Shown: positions 25,782-34,596, numbered from the stretch's first letter. The stretch is 64,000 nucleotides of DNA from Phascolarctobacterium_A sp902463975 (GCF_902463975.1 NZ_CABQHJ010000004.1:1-64000); one strand, 5' to 3'. Numbers and translations: made by a program. Notes: generated by a model from the letters alone, not told the origin.

Positions 25782-26750
25782 ATGATTAAGCATATATGCA
25801 GATTACATTTAAATTGTTTATTGTCTGCCGTTATTCTTATGCTGATGGTACCCTTCCTGACGGGTTTTGATATTTCACAGCAGGTGACGATTCTCTGTGA
25901 CGGCCAGACTAAAGAAGTGCGTACTAATGCAGTAAAGCCGGGTAAGATTTTGCAGGAGGCCGGCGTTGTCCTGGAGAAGGGCGATGGCTGGAAGCTGCAG
26001 AATAGCAAAAGGGTACAGAACGGCAGTGTCATTGAGGTACTGCGCGGCAAGCCCTTTACTGTTATCCGTGGCAATGAAACGGTAGAATACAAAAGCTGCA
26101 AGCCGACTGTAGGCGAAGCGCTGAAGGATTTGGGCATCTCCTACAAAAAGGAGCGTGTTTATCCGGATGTGCATGAGCCGTTTAAGGAAGGCATGCAGGT
26201 TTATATTTTGAATGCCGATGAGGAGCTGCAATTCAGTGAAGCCAGTGTAGATATTCCGGTGAAGTATGAGGACGATTACAGTCTGAACTTCGGTACGGAA
26301 AAGATACATGTTGAAGGCAAGGCCGGTACAGCGAAGGTTGTTTCCAAAAAGGTGAAGAACGGTGACGGCAGTCATTCCTTGCAGGAGCTGACGCGTCATG
26401 TGCTGATTGAGCCGGAAACAAAGGTTATCCGCAAGGGTATGGCGATGAGCGTCTATACTCCTGAGGGCTATAAGCGCTATACGAAAAAAATCAGCGCGCA
26501 TGCCTCTGCTTATGTAGCAACAGGCAGCCGTACTTCTATCGGTCTTGTTCCGTATGAAGGCATTGTGGCTGTTGACCCGCGCTTTATTCCGTATTATACA
26601 AAAATGTATATCCCCGGTTATGGTATCGCTATGGCCGGTGATACCGGTGGCGATATGGTTCACCACAGAGTAGATTTGTTCTTTAATGATTATCATCGTG
26701 CTATCCAGTGGGGCAGACGCGATGTAGATATTTATATTTTAGCTGATTAA
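25782..26750 (+). CDS. DUF348/3D-domain cell-wall protein (YabE-like)
   Basis: This 322-residue exported protein has an N-terminal hydrophobic segment (about residues 8-27), two DUF348 ubiquitin-like repeats (about 30-75 and 85-125), a G5-like linker and a C-terminal 3D domain (about 235-320) with the three conserved Asp positions (VAVDPRF, AGDTGG, VDLFF). The 3D domain resembles the MltA/Rpf lytic fold, so it probably cleaves peptidoglycan. It leads the same trio as Bacillus yabE-rnmV-ksgA. The start has TAAGGAGG upstream. Confidence 0.92.
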   Translation: MIKHICRLHLNCLLSAVILMLMVPFLTGFDISQQVTILCDGQTKEVRTNAVKPGKILQEAGVVLEKGDGWKLQNSKRVQNGSVIEVLRGKPFTVIRGNETVEYKSCKPTVGEALKDLGISYKKERVYPDVHEPFKEGMQVYILNADEELQFSEASVDIPVKYEDDYSLNFGTEKIHVEGKAGTAKVVSKKVKNGDGSHSLQELTRHVLIEPETKVIRKGMAMSVYTPEGYKRYTKKISAHASAYVATGSRTSIGLVPYEGIVAVDPRFIPYYTKMYIPGYGIAMAGDTGGDMVHHRVDLFFNDYHRAIQWGRRDVDIYILAD

Positions 26751-26765
26751 GGTGGAATTTATCTG

Positions 26766-27308
26766 ATGCTTAAGGAAGTGCTCGTAGTAGAAGGAAAAAT
26801 GGATACGGTGGCAATCGGTAAGGCGCTGGAGGCCGATACTATCGAAACCGGCGGCTTTACGCTGGCACCATATACTCTGCGCCAGATAGAGGCGGCGTAT
26901 AAAAAACGCGGGATAATTATCCTGACTGATCCTGACGGTGCGGGAGAACGCATTCGTCGCTTCCTGACGGAGCGCTTTCCAGAAGCAGGTCAGGCGTTTA
27001 TTCCTAAGCGTCAGGCGACTGCCAATAATGACGTAGGCGTGGAGCAAGCACAGCCGGAGGCTATTTTGGAAGCTCTGGCTAAGGTGCGTCATCACGAATA
27101 TCGTCCGCAGCAGGAATTTACCATGCGCGATTTGTTTCAAAATGACCTGAACGGCAGTGAGAGTGCTTCTGCACGCCGTGATGCGCTGGGTGCCGAGCTT
27201 GGTATAGGCTATGGCAATGCCAAACGCTTTTTGGAACGCCTGAATCATTATGGCGTGAGCCGTGAAGAATTTACGGCTGCTTTAGAAAAATTGGAGAGTG
27301 AAGAGTGA
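26766..27308 (+). CDS. rnmV: Ribonuclease M5
   Basis: This 180-residue TOPRIM protein has EVLVVEGKMDTVAIGKAL (catalytic Glu), TGGFTL, and IILTDPDGAGERIRRFL (DxD pair), followed by the C-terminal rRNA-binding part. RNase M5 makes the final cuts in 5S rRNA maturation. It lies between the 3D-domain gene and rsmA and overlaps rsmA by four bases. Confidence 0.95.
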   Translation: MLKEVLVVEGKMDTVAIGKALEADTIETGGFTLAPYTLRQIEAAYKKRGIIILTDPDGAGERIRRFLTERFPEAGQAFIPKRQATANNDVGVEQAQPEAILEALAKVRHHEYRPQQEFTMRDLFQNDLNGSESASARRDALGAELGIGYGNAKRFLERLNHYGVSREEFTAALEKLESEE

Positions 27309-28156
27309 ATAAACCCGTTATTGCTTCTCCCCAGGTAACGAATCATATTCTGCACCGCTTTAAGCTGCGTGCCGATAAGAAGCTGGGGCAGAATTTCCTG
27401 ATTGATGAAAATATTGTGCGCCGTATTGTGGAGGCAGCAGAGCTGTCCCCTGCAGATAAGGTGCTGGAGGTAGGCCCGGGCATCGGTACGCTGACACAGG
27501 GACTGGCAGAAAGCGGTGCCGATGTTGTAGCAGTAGAGCTGGATAAACGCCTGCTGCCGGTATTGGATGTTACACTGGAGGGCTATGACAATGTTCGCAT
27601 TGTCAATGGCGATATCCTGCAGGTAAATATTATGGAAACGGTGGCAGCACCGGAATTTAAGGTGTGCGCTAACCTGCCGTATTATATTACTACGCCGATT
27701 ATTTTTGCCCTGCTGGAAAAGCGCCTGCCTATGGAACGCTTAGTTGCTATGGTGCAGAAGGAGGTTGCCGAACGCATGGCTGCCAAACCCGGCAGCAGAG
27801 ATTATGGTGCACTTTCGGTAGCTATCCAGTATTACACTGAGCCGGAAATTGCCTTTATCGTACCGCCGACCTCGTTTATCCCCGCACCGGCTGTTGATTC
27901 GGCTGTTATTGTGTGCAAGCGCCGCTCCGAGCCGCCGGTAAAGGTGTGCGACGAAGCGCTGTTCTTCCGCGTGGTTAAGGCAGCATTCTCCCTCAGACGC
28001 AAGATGCTCAGCAATTCGCTGAAGAATATGGGCATCAACTCTGAGCAGTGTGCGCAGTGGCTGCAGCGTGCCGGCGTAGACGGCAAGCGCAGAGCGGAAA
28101 CTCTTAGCCTGGAGGATTTTGCGGCATTAACTAATACCTTTAGTGTTGAAAAGTAA
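27305..28156 (+). CDS. rsmA: 16S rRNA dimethyladenosine transferase (KsgA)
   Basis: This 283-residue methyltransferase has the family motifs KKLGQNFLIDENIVRRIV, LEVGPGIGTLTQGLAE, the VNGDIL segment and the target-base motif NLPYYITTPI. It dimethylates A1518 and A1519 in 16S rRNA. The start is the GTG at 27305, which overlaps the rnmV stop (GTGA) and has GAGAG upstream. A strong terminator follows. Confidence 0.96.
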   Translation: MNKPVIASPQVTNHILHRFKLRADKKLGQNFLIDENIVRRIVEAAELSPADKVLEVGPGIGTLTQGLAESGADVVAVELDKRLLPVLDVTLEGYDNVRIVNGDILQVNIMETVAAPEFKVCANLPYYITTPIIFALLEKRLPMERLVAMVQKEVAERMAAKPGSRDYGALSVAIQYYTEPEIAFIVPPTSFIPAPAVDSAVIVCKRRSEPPVKVCDEALFFRVVKAAFSLRRKMLSNSLKNMGINSEQCAQWLQRAGVDGKRRAETLSLEDFAALTNTFSVEK

Positions 28157-28182
28157 AAAATAAAAAAGAAGCTAGGTTACAA

Positions 28183-28229
28183 AACAGCAGAGAAAGTGTA
28201 ATGATGTTTACAGTTTCTCTGCTGTTTTT
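28183..28229 (+). terminator. Rho-independent terminator
   Basis: AACAGCAGAGAAA pairs with TTTCTCTGCTGTT, followed by a T run. Confidence 0.92.
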
Positions 28230-28336
28230 GGCTGTTTCGGGACATAGTTATTCCTGCAATGCATTATTAATATTCTAATAAAGCATAACTGATATAAAAC
28301 TAATTGCCTCATGCCCAAACGTTATAACTTGACCTC

Positions 28337-28365
28337 TTGAAAATTCTGACAGAATAGTTTATATT
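28337..28365 (+). promoter_or_regulatory. Sigma-70 type promoter
   Basis: TTGAAA (28337-28342), 17-base spacer, TATATT (28360-28365), which leaves a leader of about 70 bases before the next gene. Confidence 0.7.
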
Positions 28366-28443
28366 ATAACTACAGGGAATAATAAATATTCCCTAAGGTT
28401 TGCGCGGCGCTTCACCTCACACGATGAAAGCGAGGTAAGTATT
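28366..28443 (+). promoter_or_regulatory. Possible pseudoknot leader with the Shine-Dalgarno site in a stem
   Basis: GGGAAT/ATTCCC forms a first hairpin (about 28375-28393). Downstream, CGCTT (28408-28412) can pair with AAGCG (28428-28432), and ACCTC (28414-28418) with GAGGT (28432-28436). The order is that of an H-type pseudoknot, and GAGGT is the ribosome site of the next gene. This suggests translational control, but it matches no riboswitch class that I recognise. Confidence 0.35.
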
Positions 28444-29121
28444 ATGGAAAAGTTATTAGCAAAAATGTATGAGCAGTCAGAAACAAAAACAGCAAAGAAG
28501 CAGTATCGTGTGCTGAATGCACTCAAGGCTGCAGCCTTCCTGAATCTGGCAGTTTTCTACTTCCTGTATAATATCAATGTAGCTCAGGGTACTAATCCTG
28601 CTTGGGATTATGTATGGTGGCAGCGGCTGACGCTGTGGAGCATTGTGGTTCTGTGCGGTATGACCTTTAGCCAGGGCAGCAATTACCTTAAATGGGGATT
28701 GGGCCTTTTGGGTGTAGGCACTGCGATTTCGCTTTGCACCTATATCTTCACACCGCAGCATCCCATTTATTTCGGCATCTTTACCTTCCTTGGTCTGGCA
28801 TATCTGGTAGTACAGCCCATTCATTGGTGGCTGCAGAAGTCTCCCGGTTCCTGCGGTTGGCTGTTATCTGCAATAGCCTATGATTTGACCAGGCATCTTA
28901 CAGATGGCGTGATCATCTGGCAAGGTAAGATAATTGGACATCTGCCGTCCTTCCTGTACGGTGACTGGAACGTATGGCTGGGGCTGCCCGGTGCAGATTT
29001 TGTCTCGCTGGAGTATGTGCCTTTCCTGCCTAACATCTTCTTATTCTTGTGCGGCCTCTACCTGTTCCAGTTTATGTCCGAGCATGAAAAAGGACAAGCT
29101 TATCTGAAAAAGTTGAGCTAA
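28444..29121 (+). CDS. DUF1624-like multi-pass membrane protein
   Basis: This 225-residue protein has about six hydrophobic helices. The stretch RLTLWSIVVLCGMTFSQG, then GLGLLGVGTAISLCTYIF and PIYFGIFTFLGLAYLVVQP, resembles the DUF1624 domain found in heparan-alpha-glucosaminide N-acetyltransferase-like proteins, and the late EYVPFLPNIFLFLCGLYLF fits the same family. The canonical N-terminal LDxxRG motif is not visible, so the match is partial. It stands alone with its own promoter and the structured leader described for 28366-28443. An acyl-transfer role is an inference. Confidence 0.6.
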   Translation: MEKLLAKMYEQSETKTAKKQYRVLNALKAAAFLNLAVFYFLYNINVAQGTNPAWDYVWWQRLTLWSIVVLCGMTFSQGSNYLKWGLGLLGVGTAISLCTYIFTPQHPIYFGIFTFLGLAYLVVQPIHWWLQKSPGSCGWLLSAIAYDLTRHLTDGVIIWQGKIIGHLPSFLYGDWNVWLGLPGADFVSLEYVPFLPNIFLFLCGLYLFQFMSEHEKGQAYLKKLS

Positions 29122-29300
29122 CTAAAAAAGCCTTTCTTTAAAAGTCAATCTGCATAGAAATTCTCGTAGTTATCAAGTTTGTCTGCATATGGTGTTATCC
29201 CTCTACTTATTTCTTCTTAACCTTTAACACCCCATGCTTTTAGCCAATGTCCCAACAAAGCTAATGTCCCCGGACTCATAATTAACGAGAGAGAAAGAGG

Positions 29301-29339
29301 AAAATCCTCCGCAGCTGGCGAGCTGTCGGAGGATTTTTC
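29301..29339. terminator. Bidirectional terminator
   Basis: AAAATCCTCCG and CGGAGGATTTT arms with inner CAGCT/AGCTG pairing, between convergent genes. Confidence 0.85.
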
Positions 29340-29340
29340 T

Positions 29341-30348
29341 TTATGGCTGATTTAATTTAAAGCTGTCTAAGGAATAAATTGCCTGCGGCAGATAGTTATC
29401 TGCCTGAGCTGCAGGCATTACGTAAAGCAGCTGGTAGGTCTTACCGTTTTGCGTAGCTTCCGCAGTCAAGAGCAGTTTGTTGCCGTGATAGTCGTTGTGG
29501 GCACTTAGGCGACAGTTCCAGATGAACGGGCTGCCGTGCTGCCATTGCCAGTATACCTTGGCGTTTTCGTAGACAGGCAATGCTTCTGTTGCTTTGAAGC
29601 TTGTGGTATCTGCAGCGTCAAGCACAGTTGCTGCCAGCATCAGAATGTTACTGGCGGTGCGTACTAGCATGGCACCCTCAGTATGTGGCAGGTCTGCTAG
29701 CGGATTTTTGCCGAAGACCTTAGGCACAGCAAGGCTATAGCCACCGGCTTCGCTGCTGACAATCGTGAAATCGTTTACTTGTGGTGTACGCATGAACTGC
29801 CTGGGCAGCGGCGGCTTGCCTACTAAATTAAGCTTAGGCTTAGGTTTGGGTTTATTAGCGGGCGCTACAGGCTTGTTTCCGACAACAGGTGTCTTAGCAG
29901 CATTTGGGGCACTGGCAGCTGTTTCTGCTGCGACAGTTTTTGCGTCTGCTGCTTTTACAGGCGTTTCCGTTACGACTGCTTCCGTAGTTTCGGTTGCGTT
30001 TGCTTCTGTCGCTGTTTTAGGCGCTTCAGTTACAACAGCTTGCTCTGCTGTTTTGGCGTCAGCAGTTGCTGCTTTTGTTTCCGTCGTGTTGGGCAGTGCT
30101 GCTGTTGGTTCTTTCGCTGCTGACGCAGCTTTAGGAGCAACGCCTGCGGCGCTTTCTGCAGCAGCGTCTTGTGTTGGAACGGCATCAGCCTTGTCTGTCG
30201 CTTCCGGTGCTGTTGCCGGTTTAGTTGGCGTGGTGGAAACTACAGGAAGCTTTTGCTGGTAATTTTGCCACAGCTCTTCGGCTGTGGCTGCGAAGCTGCT
30301 GCCTGAAAGGCAGAGCAACAGCGAGCAGATTAAGGCTGTGCGCCTCAT
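29341..30348 (-). CDS. Secreted protein with a long Ala/Thr/Pro/Lys-rich linker
   Basis: This 335-residue protein has a signal peptide (MRRTALICSLLLCLSGSSFAATA), then a low-complexity Ala/Thr/Glu/Lys/Pro linker of about 140 residues (about 40-175), and a C-terminal beta-rich domain of about 150 residues (from MRTPQVNDFTIVS) with a conserved-looking GGYSLAVPKVFGKNPLAD segment. The linker suits spanning the periplasm or peptidoglycan. It overlaps the upstream HD-domain gene by four bases (ATGA). No family was recognised. Confidence 0.7.
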   Translation of the reverse strand: MRRTALICSLLLCLSGSSFAATAEELWQNYQQKLPVVSTTPTKPATAPEATDKADAVPTQDAAAESAAGVAPKAASAAKEPTAALPNTTETKAATADAKTAEQAVVTEAPKTATEANATETTEAVVTETPVKAADAKTVAAETAASAPNAAKTPVVGNKPVAPANKPKPKPKLNLVGKPPLPRQFMRTPQVNDFTIVSSEAGGYSLAVPKVFGKNPLADLPHTEGAMLVRTASNILMLAATVLDAADTTSFKATEALPVYENAKVYWQWQHGSPFIWNCRLSAHNDYHGNKLLLTAEATQNGKTYQLLYVMPAAQADNYLPQAIYSLDSFKLNQP

Positions 30349-30920
30349 AATTTGTCGCAGGCTTCGTTGATGGCTGCTTCGTCTACACGCATAGCGGCGA
30401 TGGTTTTTTCCATCAGCTCGTCTAAAGGCCAGCCTAAAATATCGGCACCTTGCTTGATTACATCGCGGCTGCAGCCGGCAGCAAAGTGTTTATCCTTAAA
30501 TTTTTTCTTCAGGGATTTCAGCTCCATGTCCTGTACGCTTTTGGAGGGGCGCATCAGGGCAGCGGCACCGATTAAGCCGGAAAGCTCATCGATAGCGAAA
30601 AGCACCTTTTCCATCTGATGCTCCGGCTCAATGTTAGCGGCAGTCAGGCCCCAGCCATGGCTGGCAGTGGAGCGGATAATGCTTTCGTCTACACCATGTT
30701 CGCGCATCAGCTCCTGGGATTTTACGCAGTGCTCTTCAGGATAGAGCTCAAAATCCAGGTCATGCAGCAGGCCTACAATGCCCCAGTATTCCTCCTGGTC
30801 TGCATAGCCAAGCTCCTTGGCAAAGTAACGCATAATACCTTCTACAGTAAGAGCGTGACGCAGGTGAAAGGATTCCTTGTTATATTGACGTAATAAGTTC
30901 CAGGCTTCTTCTCTGTTCAT
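30345..30920 (-). CDS. HD-domain hydrolase
   Basis: This 191-residue protein has an HD phosphohydrolase domain: HALTVEGIMRYFAKELG (first His, near residue 22) and IVGLLHDLDFELYPEEH (HD pair near residue 52), then a helix-rich end. Such proteins hydrolyse nucleotides or phosphate esters; the substrate is not visible. The ATG at 30920 has TTAGGAGG upstream. It is coupled to the secreted protein gene downstream. Confidence 0.85.
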   Translation of the reverse strand: MNREEAWNLLRQYNKESFHLRHALTVEGIMRYFAKELGYADQEEYWGIVGLLHDLDFELYPEEHCVKSQELMREHGVDESIIRSTASHGWGLTAANIEPEHQMEKVLFAIDELSGLIGAAALMRPSKSVQDMELKSLKKKFKDKHFAAGCSRDVIKQGADILGWPLDELMEKTIAAMRVDEAAINEACDKL

Positions 30921-30971
30921 ATTATCTTCCTCCTAATGCTTTTATAAATAATGCGGGTGCTTAGCTCGCTT

Positions 30972-31406
30972 TTAAATATTTTCAGCCTGCGGATGCTTGG
31001 CACGGTAATCGCTTATCATATCGTGCAGCGTAGTGTGGTCAACTACGCCGTCAATGGCCTGCTGAATTTTTTTATACAGACCAATCGTGATACAGGAATC
31101 AATTTGGTCACAGGGCGTTTTGCAGTCCAGGCATGATACAGGTGCCAGACTGCCCTCGACTGTGCGCAGAATTTCACCGACAGTGTATTCGTCAGGCGTG
31201 CGCGCCAGACGATAGCCTCCCTGAGCGCCGCGGGCGCTTTGGACAAAGCCTGCCTTACTTAATTGATGGATAATCTGCTCCAAATATTTATCGGAAATTT
31301 TTTGCCGATTGGCAACTGTTTTTAAGGGTATATAGCTACCGGTGTTGTTGATGGCTAAATCAAGCATCAAACGCAGGGCGTATCGTCCTTTGGTAGAAAT
31401 TTTCAT
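30972..31406 (-). CDS. Rrf2-family transcriptional regulator
   Basis: This 144-residue protein has the Rrf2 N-terminus MKISTKGRYALRLMLDLAIN, the DNA-binding KTVANRQKISDKYLEQIIHQLSKAGFVQSARGAQGGYRLAR helix-wing, and a cluster CLDCKTPCDQIDSC (near residues 91-104). Three of these Cys could bind an Fe-S cluster as in IscR or NsrR. ATG 31406 is preferred: the upstream GTG (31415) is too close to the AAAGG site. It lies 51 bases after the start of the HD gene on the same strand; its targets are not visible in the window. Confidence 0.9.
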   Translation of the reverse strand: MKISTKGRYALRLMLDLAINNTGSYIPLKTVANRQKISDKYLEQIIHQLSKAGFVQSARGAQGGYRLARTPDEYTVGEILRTVEGSLAPVSCLDCKTPCDQIDSCITIGLYKKIQQAIDGVVDHTTLHDMISDYRAKHPQAENI

Positions 31407-31592
31407 CGCGGTCACAACCTTTCTAATGACTATATTTTACTATGAATTTAGTAGGAATTCAATAATGATTATAATATCTGCTGCCTGCAGGCTAAAAGTA
31501 ACGATTCTGGGCGCTGAATATGAAAATGCTAGTGCCAATTTATGCTTTTTGTGTTAAAATACCCTTATACAATTAATTTCGGAGGCAGGAAG

Positions 31593-31931
31593 ATGGAAAA
31601 AAATAAATTAGATAAAAACTTTAAGCATTATCTGGGAATTTTTACTGAGGACAAGGAACTGGGCAAGATTTTGAACAAGGTATCCTTCCAGGAATTATTT
31701 AACCCCAAGTTTTTGCAGGAAAACAGCAAATTCACTTCTATGGATGATATGATCTGGCGCAGTGGCTTTGGCATCATGAACCTGATGGAAGTAGAAAATG
31801 TTAATCAGGATAAGTGGAATGAATATATTGCTAAAAATACTGAATGCGAAACCTGGCATGATTTTGGTAAGGTAGCAATGATTGACTGGATGAAAAACAA
31901 ACTGGAAGAAGTAAAAAAATCCAAAAACTAA
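31593..31931 (+). CDS. Small conserved-looking cytosolic protein of unknown function
   Basis: This 112-residue protein is charged and helical, with no signal or membrane segment: KNFKHYLGIFTEDKELGKILNKVSFQELF at the start and a Trp/Asp-rich middle (DDMIWRSGFGIM, TWHDFGKVAMIDWMKNKL). The start is ATG 31593, behind GGAGGCAGGAAG. No family was recognised. It has its own terminator. Confidence 0.75.
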   Translation: MEKNKLDKNFKHYLGIFTEDKELGKILNKVSFQELFNPKFLQENSKFTSMDDMIWRSGFGIMNLMEVENVNQDKWNEYIAKNTECETWHDFGKVAMIDWMKNKLEEVKKSKN

Positions 31932-31940
31932 AATCTTTAC

Positions 31941-31970
31941 TGCCGAAGCACGCAGCTTCGGCAATTTTTG
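31941..31970 (+). terminator. Rho-independent terminator
   Basis: TGCCGAAG and CTTCGGCA arms, then a T run. Confidence 0.88.
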
Positions 31971-31988
31971 TTTTATGATGGGAAGAGA

Positions 31989-32927
31989 ATGGAAATAGTT
32001 TTACATGCACTAAATGGTGTGTTGACCATTATGCTGATGATTGCTGTTGGCTTTTATTTAGAGCGCAGGGGCTGGTTCAGTGAGGAAAGTGTGGCGCTCA
32101 TTTCGCGGCTCGTAAATTATGTCTGCCTGCCTACATATATGTTGACCAATATTTTAGGACAGTTTAAGCATGACCAGCTTATCACGCTTTCACATGGCCT
32201 GATTGTACCGCTGATATCGATGCTGGCAGGCTATTTTATCAGCAGGCTGCTAGGACGATTGATAGGAGTTCCGCAAGAGCACAGAGGGATTTTTTCAATT
32301 TGTGTCAGCTTTTCCAACACTATTTTTATTGGACTACCATTAGGCATAGCCTTGTTCGGTGACGCCGGTGCGCCTTATATTATGATTTACTACATGGTGA
32401 ATACAACGCTTTTCTGGACTATCGGCTTTCATGACCTGGCAAGCAGTAATGGCGTAACAATGCCGCTTTTCAGCCGTAAGACATTGAAAAGCATTATGTC
32501 GCCGCCACTGATGGGCTTTATGTTGGGCGTGGTGATGGTACTGCTGGAATGGAATCTGCCTGAGCCGGTATTCAAGTCCTTTCATTATCTGGGAAGCATG
32601 ACTACGCCGCTGGCGATGCTGTTCATCGGTATTGCCATGAGCAAAACCCGTTGGGAAGAAATTGCCGTAGGCAAGGAGCTGGTAGTTGCTATGCTGGGAC
32701 GCTATTTAATCTGTCCTTGGATAGTTTTCCTGATTCTGCCGTTTTTCCATCTGGAACCTATGATGGAAAAGGTATTTGTAATTATGGCGGCGATGCCGGC
32801 GATGACCAATACGGCGATTGTAGCCAAAGGCTACGGCGGCGATTATAAATATGCCGCTATGCTGACGGCGGTAAGTACTGTGCTGGCAGTGTTGGCAATA
32901 CCTTTTTATATGTGGCTGGTACACTAA
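31989..32927 (+). CDS. AEC-family (auxin efflux carrier type) transporter
   Basis: This 312-residue protein has about ten membrane helices in two five-helix halves, with the family pattern LISRLVNYVCLPTYMLTNIL in the first half and MPAMTNTAIVAKGYGGD in the second (near residue 275). Bacterial AEC carriers move malate, malonate or related organic acids. The ATG at 31989 has GGGAAG upstream. The FAD-linked 2-hydroxyacid dehydrogenase follows 91 bases downstream on the same strand, which suggests a lactate- or glycolate-type substrate, by inference. Confidence 0.85.
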   Translation: MEIVLHALNGVLTIMLMIAVGFYLERRGWFSEESVALISRLVNYVCLPTYMLTNILGQFKHDQLITLSHGLIVPLISMLAGYFISRLLGRLIGVPQEHRGIFSICVSFSNTIFIGLPLGIALFGDAGAPYIMIYYMVNTTLFWTIGFHDLASSNGVTMPLFSRKTLKSIMSPPLMGFMLGVVMVLLEWNLPEPVFKSFHYLGSMTTPLAMLFIGIAMSKTRWEEIAVGKELVVAMLGRYLICPWIVFLILPFFHLEPMMEKVFVIMAAMPAMTNTAIVAKGYGGDYKYAAMLTAVSTVLAVLAIPFYMWLVH

Positions 32928-33018
32928 AAAGATTTGCTGTTATAAATATCGTGATTTGTGATAAAATAAGCATAGAGTTATGTAAAATCTTATTGTTACA
33001 AATGAGGAGGACTGAATT

Positions 33019-34422
33019 ATGGAATATAACAAGCTGTCTAACGAAATAATTGTCAAGCTGCAGGCTTTGGTTGGCGCACAAAATGTTGTGACGGATGCAG
33101 GGCAGATGGAAATATATGCCCATGATGAAGTGACTGACCCGGCATATCATCATATGCCTGAGGCAGTGGTGTTTGCAGAAAATGCGCAGCAGGTAGCAGC
33201 TGTTGTAAAGCTGGCGAATGAATATCACTTTCCGGTTGTGCCGCGTGGCGCAGGCACAGGTCTTGCCTGCGGTGCAGTGCCGATTTATGGCGGTGTAGTG
33301 CTTTCACTCGAAAAGATGAATAAAATTATCGAGGTTAATGCCGATGCTATGTATGCGGTTGTAGAGCCGGGTGTGCGCACTTCCGATTTGCAGACTGCGG
33401 CTGCGGCCAAGGGTGCTTTTTATGCAGGCGACCCCTGCAGCGGTGATTCCTGCTTTATCGGCGGCAACGTGGCAACCAATGCTGGTGGCAACCGTGCGGT
33501 TAAATATGGCACTACACGTCATCAGGTATATGCTGTGGAGGTGGTTAATCCAACCGGCAAGATTGTGCAGCTGGGAGCACGCCTGCAAAAGCAGACTACA
33601 GGCTACTGCCTGGAGCAGCTGATTATTGGCAGCGAGGGTACCTTGGGTATCATCACGCAGATTACTGTGAAGCTGCTGCCGTTGCCTAAATATAGCATGG
33701 ATCTGCTGGCAGTTTTTGAAGCACCTGAGGACGCCATTGGCACAGTTAACAAGCTGATTATGGCTGGCATTATGCCTACCTGCGTAGAATATATGGATAA
33801 TATCACTATCAAATCCGTGGAGCGTTATCTTGGTACAACGCTGCAGGGCAGTGACAAGGGCAATTATCTTATCGTAGAAGTGGAAGGCACCAGCGAGGAC
33901 GATCTTGATGAAAAGGCCTGCACGATGGATGAAATCTGCTCCGAAAATGGTGCTGGTGATGTGCTGGTAGCCGAACACGATAAAATCTGGCAGGCACGCA
34001 AGGCCTTTGCCGAAGCAGTGCGTGCTGAAAGCCTGATTGTCTGCAAGGAGGACGTTGTCTGTCCGGTAGACCACGAGCCTGCGCTGCTTGCAGAAATCCT
34101 GCGTCTGGCAGAAAAATATCAGCTGGTAACACGCATTGCCAGTCATGCCGGCGATGGCAACATTCATCTGAATATCCTGAAACAGGAGGCTGAGGATTAT
34201 GCTGATTGGGATGCCAGAGTAAAGGCCAACCAGCAGGAGTTGTATCGCTTTATTTATGCACACGGCGGTCGCTTGAGCGGTGAGCATGGTATTGGCTATA
34301 AACGTAAACAGCTGATGCAGGAATTTACTAATCTCGATGAGCTGGAAATGATGCGTGCGATTAAAAAAGCCCTGGATCCCAATAATATCCTGAATCCGGG
34401 TAAAATTTTTGATATAGAGTAG
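33019..34422 (+). CDS. FAD-linked 2-hydroxyacid dehydrogenase (GlcD/D-lactate dehydrogenase type)
   Basis: This 467-residue protein has the PCMH-type FAD-binding domain (about residues 38-215; VVPRGAGTGLACGAVP, GDPCSGDSCFIGGNVATNAGGNRAVKYG, IGSEGTLGIITQ) and the C-terminal FAD-oxidase domain (about 215-460; SHAGDGNIHLN, SGEHGIGYKR). It oxidises a D-2-hydroxyacid such as lactate or glycolate, passing electrons to a flavoprotein or quinone. No EtfAB or Fe-S GlcF gene is adjacent. The start has GAGGAGG upstream. Confidence 0.92.
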   Translation: MEYNKLSNEIIVKLQALVGAQNVVTDAGQMEIYAHDEVTDPAYHHMPEAVVFAENAQQVAAVVKLANEYHFPVVPRGAGTGLACGAVPIYGGVVLSLEKMNKIIEVNADAMYAVVEPGVRTSDLQTAAAAKGAFYAGDPCSGDSCFIGGNVATNAGGNRAVKYGTTRHQVYAVEVVNPTGKIVQLGARLQKQTTGYCLEQLIIGSEGTLGIITQITVKLLPLPKYSMDLLAVFEAPEDAIGTVNKLIMAGIMPTCVEYMDNITIKSVERYLGTTLQGSDKGNYLIVEVEGTSEDDLDEKACTMDEICSENGAGDVLVAEHDKIWQARKAFAEAVRAESLIVCKEDVVCPVDHEPALLAEILRLAEKYQLVTRIASHAGDGNIHLNILKQEAEDYADWDARVKANQQELYRFIYAHGGRLSGEHGIGYKRKQLMQEFTNLDELEMMRAIKKALDPNNILNPGKIFDIE

Positions 34423-34440
34423 CACAAGCTTAGGTAAAGA

Positions 34441-34469
34441 GGCATTGCCGAAAGGTAATGCCTTTTTTG
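34441..34469 (+). terminator. Rho-independent terminator
   Basis: GGCATTGCC and GGTAATGCC arms, then TTTTTT. Confidence 0.9.
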
Positions 34470-34567
34470 CTGCAGTAATTTTTTAGATATAGCGCATAAA
34501 CGACATTTGATTTAAGTAAAATGTTCGAAAAACATCAGAAAACAGCAAACAAAAATTCACAAAAGTG

Positions 34568-34596
34568 TTGACAAAGTTCGTACTTGATACTATAAT
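34568..34596 (+). promoter_or_regulatory. Consensus sigma-70 promoter
   Basis: TTGACA (34568-34573), exactly 17 bases, TATAAT (34591-34596). An ATGTT-CGAAA-AACAT inverted repeat lies upstream at 34521-34535. Confidence 0.9.

Noticed and set aside
33304..34425. 373-codon minus-strand frame opposite the FAD-linked dehydrogenase
   Set aside because: Shadow of a well-supported enzyme gene; no start signals or motifs.
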